Below, one piece after another: positions 62,669 to 64,000 of a stretch of DNA of 64,000 bases (position 1 is the stretch's first letter; each line of letters begins with the position of its first letter). The position numbers and the translations under genes were made by a program. The stretch is from Bradyrhizobium sp. CCBAU 51627. GTDB taxonomy: Bacteria > Pseudomonadota > Alphaproteobacteria > Rhizobiales > Xanthobacteraceae. The notes under the pieces were generated by a model, which saw only the letters and a list, made by a program, of their open reading frames with translations, did no database searches and was not told the DNA's origin. Location of the stretch: contig NZ_LBJG01000093.1 in NCBI RefSeq assembly GCF_028128765.1, positions 248,001 through 312,000 on the forward strand, read 5' to 3'.

Positions 62669-62736
62669 CACGTTTCTCCTTCAATATCCCGGCGACCTCA
62701 CCGCACCCCCCGCTTGAGGGCGCACCGGATGAGCGA

Positions 62737-63453
62737 TCAGCCGGCGACAACAGTCCCGTGGCCGACGCCGCGCAGAATCGCGCCGATCGAACCGGGTTCC
62801 GCGATCGAAAACACGATGATAGGCAGCGACGTCTCGCGAGCAAGTGCGAAGGCGGTCGCATCCATCACCTTGTAGCCGCCTTCGATCGCCTGCGAATGCG
62901 TCAGGCGCTCAAACCGGGTGGCGGACGGGTCCTTCTTCGGATCGGCCGAGTAGACGCCGTCGACATTGGTCGCCTTCAGGACGGCCTCGGCGCCGATCTC
63001 GGCGGCACGCAGCACGGCCGTCGTATCGGTGGTGAAGAACGGGTTGCCGGTTCCGCCGCCGAGCAGCAGGATCCGGCCCTCGGCGAGATATTTGTGCGCC
63101 GCAGTGCGGGTGAACAGCTCTGAAATCTCGGGCATGACGAACGCCGAGAGCGCCCTCGCCGGCGCGCCTTTGCGCTCGATCGTGGCTTCGAGCGCGAGGC
63201 AGTTCATCATGGTGGCAAGCATGCCCATGGTGTCGCCGGTCGGACGCGACACGCCGCGCGAGGACACCTCGACGCCGCGAAAGATGTTGCCGCCGCCGAT
63301 CACGACCGCGACCTCGCATCCGAACTGGCGGGCGGCGATCAGATCGTCCGCAACCCGGTCCATGGTCGGCTGGTCGATGCCAAAACCCTGCTGTCCCGCG
63401 AGATATTCGCCGGACAGCTTGATCACGACGCGACGATAGACCGGATCAGTCAT
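62737..63453 (-). CDS. pyrH: UMP kinase
   Basis: This hexameric amino-acid-kinase-fold protein of 238 residues phosphorylates UMP. Landmarks: RVVIKLSGEYLAG (residues 8-20), VAVVIGGGNIFRG, RPTGDTMGMLATMMNCLALE, ILLLGGGTGNPFFTTDTTAVLRA, ATNVDGVYSADPKKDP and a C-terminal GTVVAG. ATG 63453 follows AAGGAAAGTGCTC. It lies between tsf and frr, the usual bacterial order. Confidence 0.98.
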   Translation of the reverse strand: MTDPVYRRVVIKLSGEYLAGQQGFGIDQPTMDRVADDLIAARQFGCEVAVVIGGGNIFRGVEVSSRGVSRPTGDTMGMLATMMNCLALEATIERKGAPARALSAFVMPEISELFTRTAAHKYLAEGRILLLGGGTGNPFFTTDTTAVLRAAEIGAEAVLKATNVDGVYSADPKKDPSATRFERLTHSQAIEGGYKVMDATAFALARETSLPIIVFSIAEPGSIGAILRGVGHGTVVAG

Positions 63454-63514
63454 GAGCACTTTCCTTGTCCGGGCGCCGCTTCCGGCGGCACGCCGGAAGG
63501 AGGTGTTCCGGCGC

Positions 63515-64000
63515 TTACTTCTTGCCGCTGGCCGCCGCGACCTCGGCAGCGAAGTCGGATTCCTGCTTCTCGATTCCCTCACCGAGAGCATAGCGCACGA
63601 AGCCCGCGATCTTCACGGGGCCGCCGACTTTGCCTTCGGCTTCCTTCACCGCCTGCGCCACCGACTTGCCGGTGTCGTGGATGAAGGCCTGCTCGAGCAG
63701 GCAGACTTCCTTGTAGTAGGTCTTCAGGCCGGACTCGACGATCTTCTCGATCACGTTCTCCGGCTTGCCCTGCTGGCGATATTTGTCGGCGAGCACGTCC
63801 TTCTCGCGCTTCACGACCGCCGGATCGAGACCGGACGGATCAAGCGCAAGCGGATTGGCAGCCGCGACATGCATCGCGATCTGACGACCGAGCGCCGCGA
63901 GTTCGTCGGATTTGCCGGGCGATTCCAGCGCGATGATCACGCCCATCTTGCCGGCGCCTTCGACGACCGCACCGTGGACATAGCTCGACACAACGCCCTG
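63515..64000 (-). CDS. tsf: Elongation factor Ts, C-terminal part (cut by window edge)
   Basis: About 161 C-terminal residues are visible of a protein near 305 residues; the frame is open at the right edge. QGVVSSYVHGAVVEGAGKMGVIIALES and HVAAANPLALDPSGLDP belong to the EF-Ts core, and EVCLLEQAFIHDTGKSVAQAVKE and GFVRYALGEGIEK to the C-terminal module. It is the nucleotide exchange factor for EF-Tu. The N-terminal UBA-like domain and start lie outside the window. pyrH follows after 61 bases. Confidence 0.97.
   Translation of the reverse strand, partial: QGVVSSYVHGAVVEGAGKMGVIIALESPGKSDELAALGRQIAMHVAAANPLALDPSGLDPAVVKREKDVLADKYRQQGKPENVIEKIVESGLKTYYKEVCLLEQAFIHDTGKSVAQAVKEAEGKVGGPVKIAGFVRYALGEGIEKQESDFAAEVAAASGKK

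Overview
The window is about 64% GC, with many four-base gene overlaps, alphaproteobacterial-type LexA boxes, GATC-bordered dispersed repeats and a conserved eno / kdsA-pyrG-secG-tpiA / trpDC-moaC / moeA-lexA / gltX-gltA / lpx-bamA-rseP-dxr-cdsA-uppS-frr-pyrH-tsf gene order. This points to a chromosome of Bradyrhizobium or a close relative (Nitrobacteraceae, Alphaproteobacteria). The assignment rests on recalled gene order and protein sequence style, not on a search.

Layout. 1-7090 (minus strand): an aldehyde dehydrogenase cut by the window edge, its probable AcoR-like activator, ftsB, a flavin reductase, a Tat-exported metallo-beta-lactamase-fold protein, an MDR oxidoreductase and enolase. 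7203-19335: queF, a decayed serine-hydrolase pseudogene, an MFS exporter, kdsA, a NIPSNAP protein, pyrG, secG and tpiA (minus), then ppiD-like, trpD, trpC and moaC (plus). 19336-26400: an accessory block between moaC and moeA with a GGDEF/EAL protein, a CtpA-type protease, an FMN hydroxy-acid oxidase and a HAD phosphatase. 26401-37560: moeA, lexA with two LexA boxes, two small unknown genes flanked by an inverted dispersed repeat, comEC, glnS divergent from gltX, and gltA with a strong terminator. 37637-50641: two catabolic modules that converge on each other (below). 50657-64000 (minus): the lipid A / outer membrane / isoprenoid / translation cluster lpxB-lpxI-lpxA-fabZ-lpxD-bamA-rseP-dxr-cdsA-uppS-frr-pyrH-tsf, read from tsf towards lpxB.

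The most unusual part is 43933-50641. A divergent promoter region (47526-47807) separates a minus-strand operon (anion permease, semialdehyde-type aldehyde dehydrogenase, GlcG/HbpS-like protein) from a plus-strand operon. The plus operon encodes a heme-oxygenase-like diiron protein with all six expected metal ligands, a [2Fe-2S] ferredoxin, an unrecognised 98-residue protein and a second [2Fe-2S] ferredoxin, followed by an FCD-type GntR regulator. Two near-identical GTATAC-T-GTATAC sites, one beside each divergent promoter, look like the operators of that regulator. I infer a regulated pathway that imports a small organic acid or amino-acid-like compound, oxidises it with the ferredoxin-fed diiron enzyme and passes an aldehyde to the dehydrogenase. 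The substrate cannot be read from the sequence. The neighbouring 37701-43875 module is a more ordinary ROK-regulated CUT1 sugar ABC importer with a short-chain dehydrogenase.

No tRNA, rRNA, CRISPR array or insertion sequence was seen, and no gene-free stretch exceeds about 300 bases.
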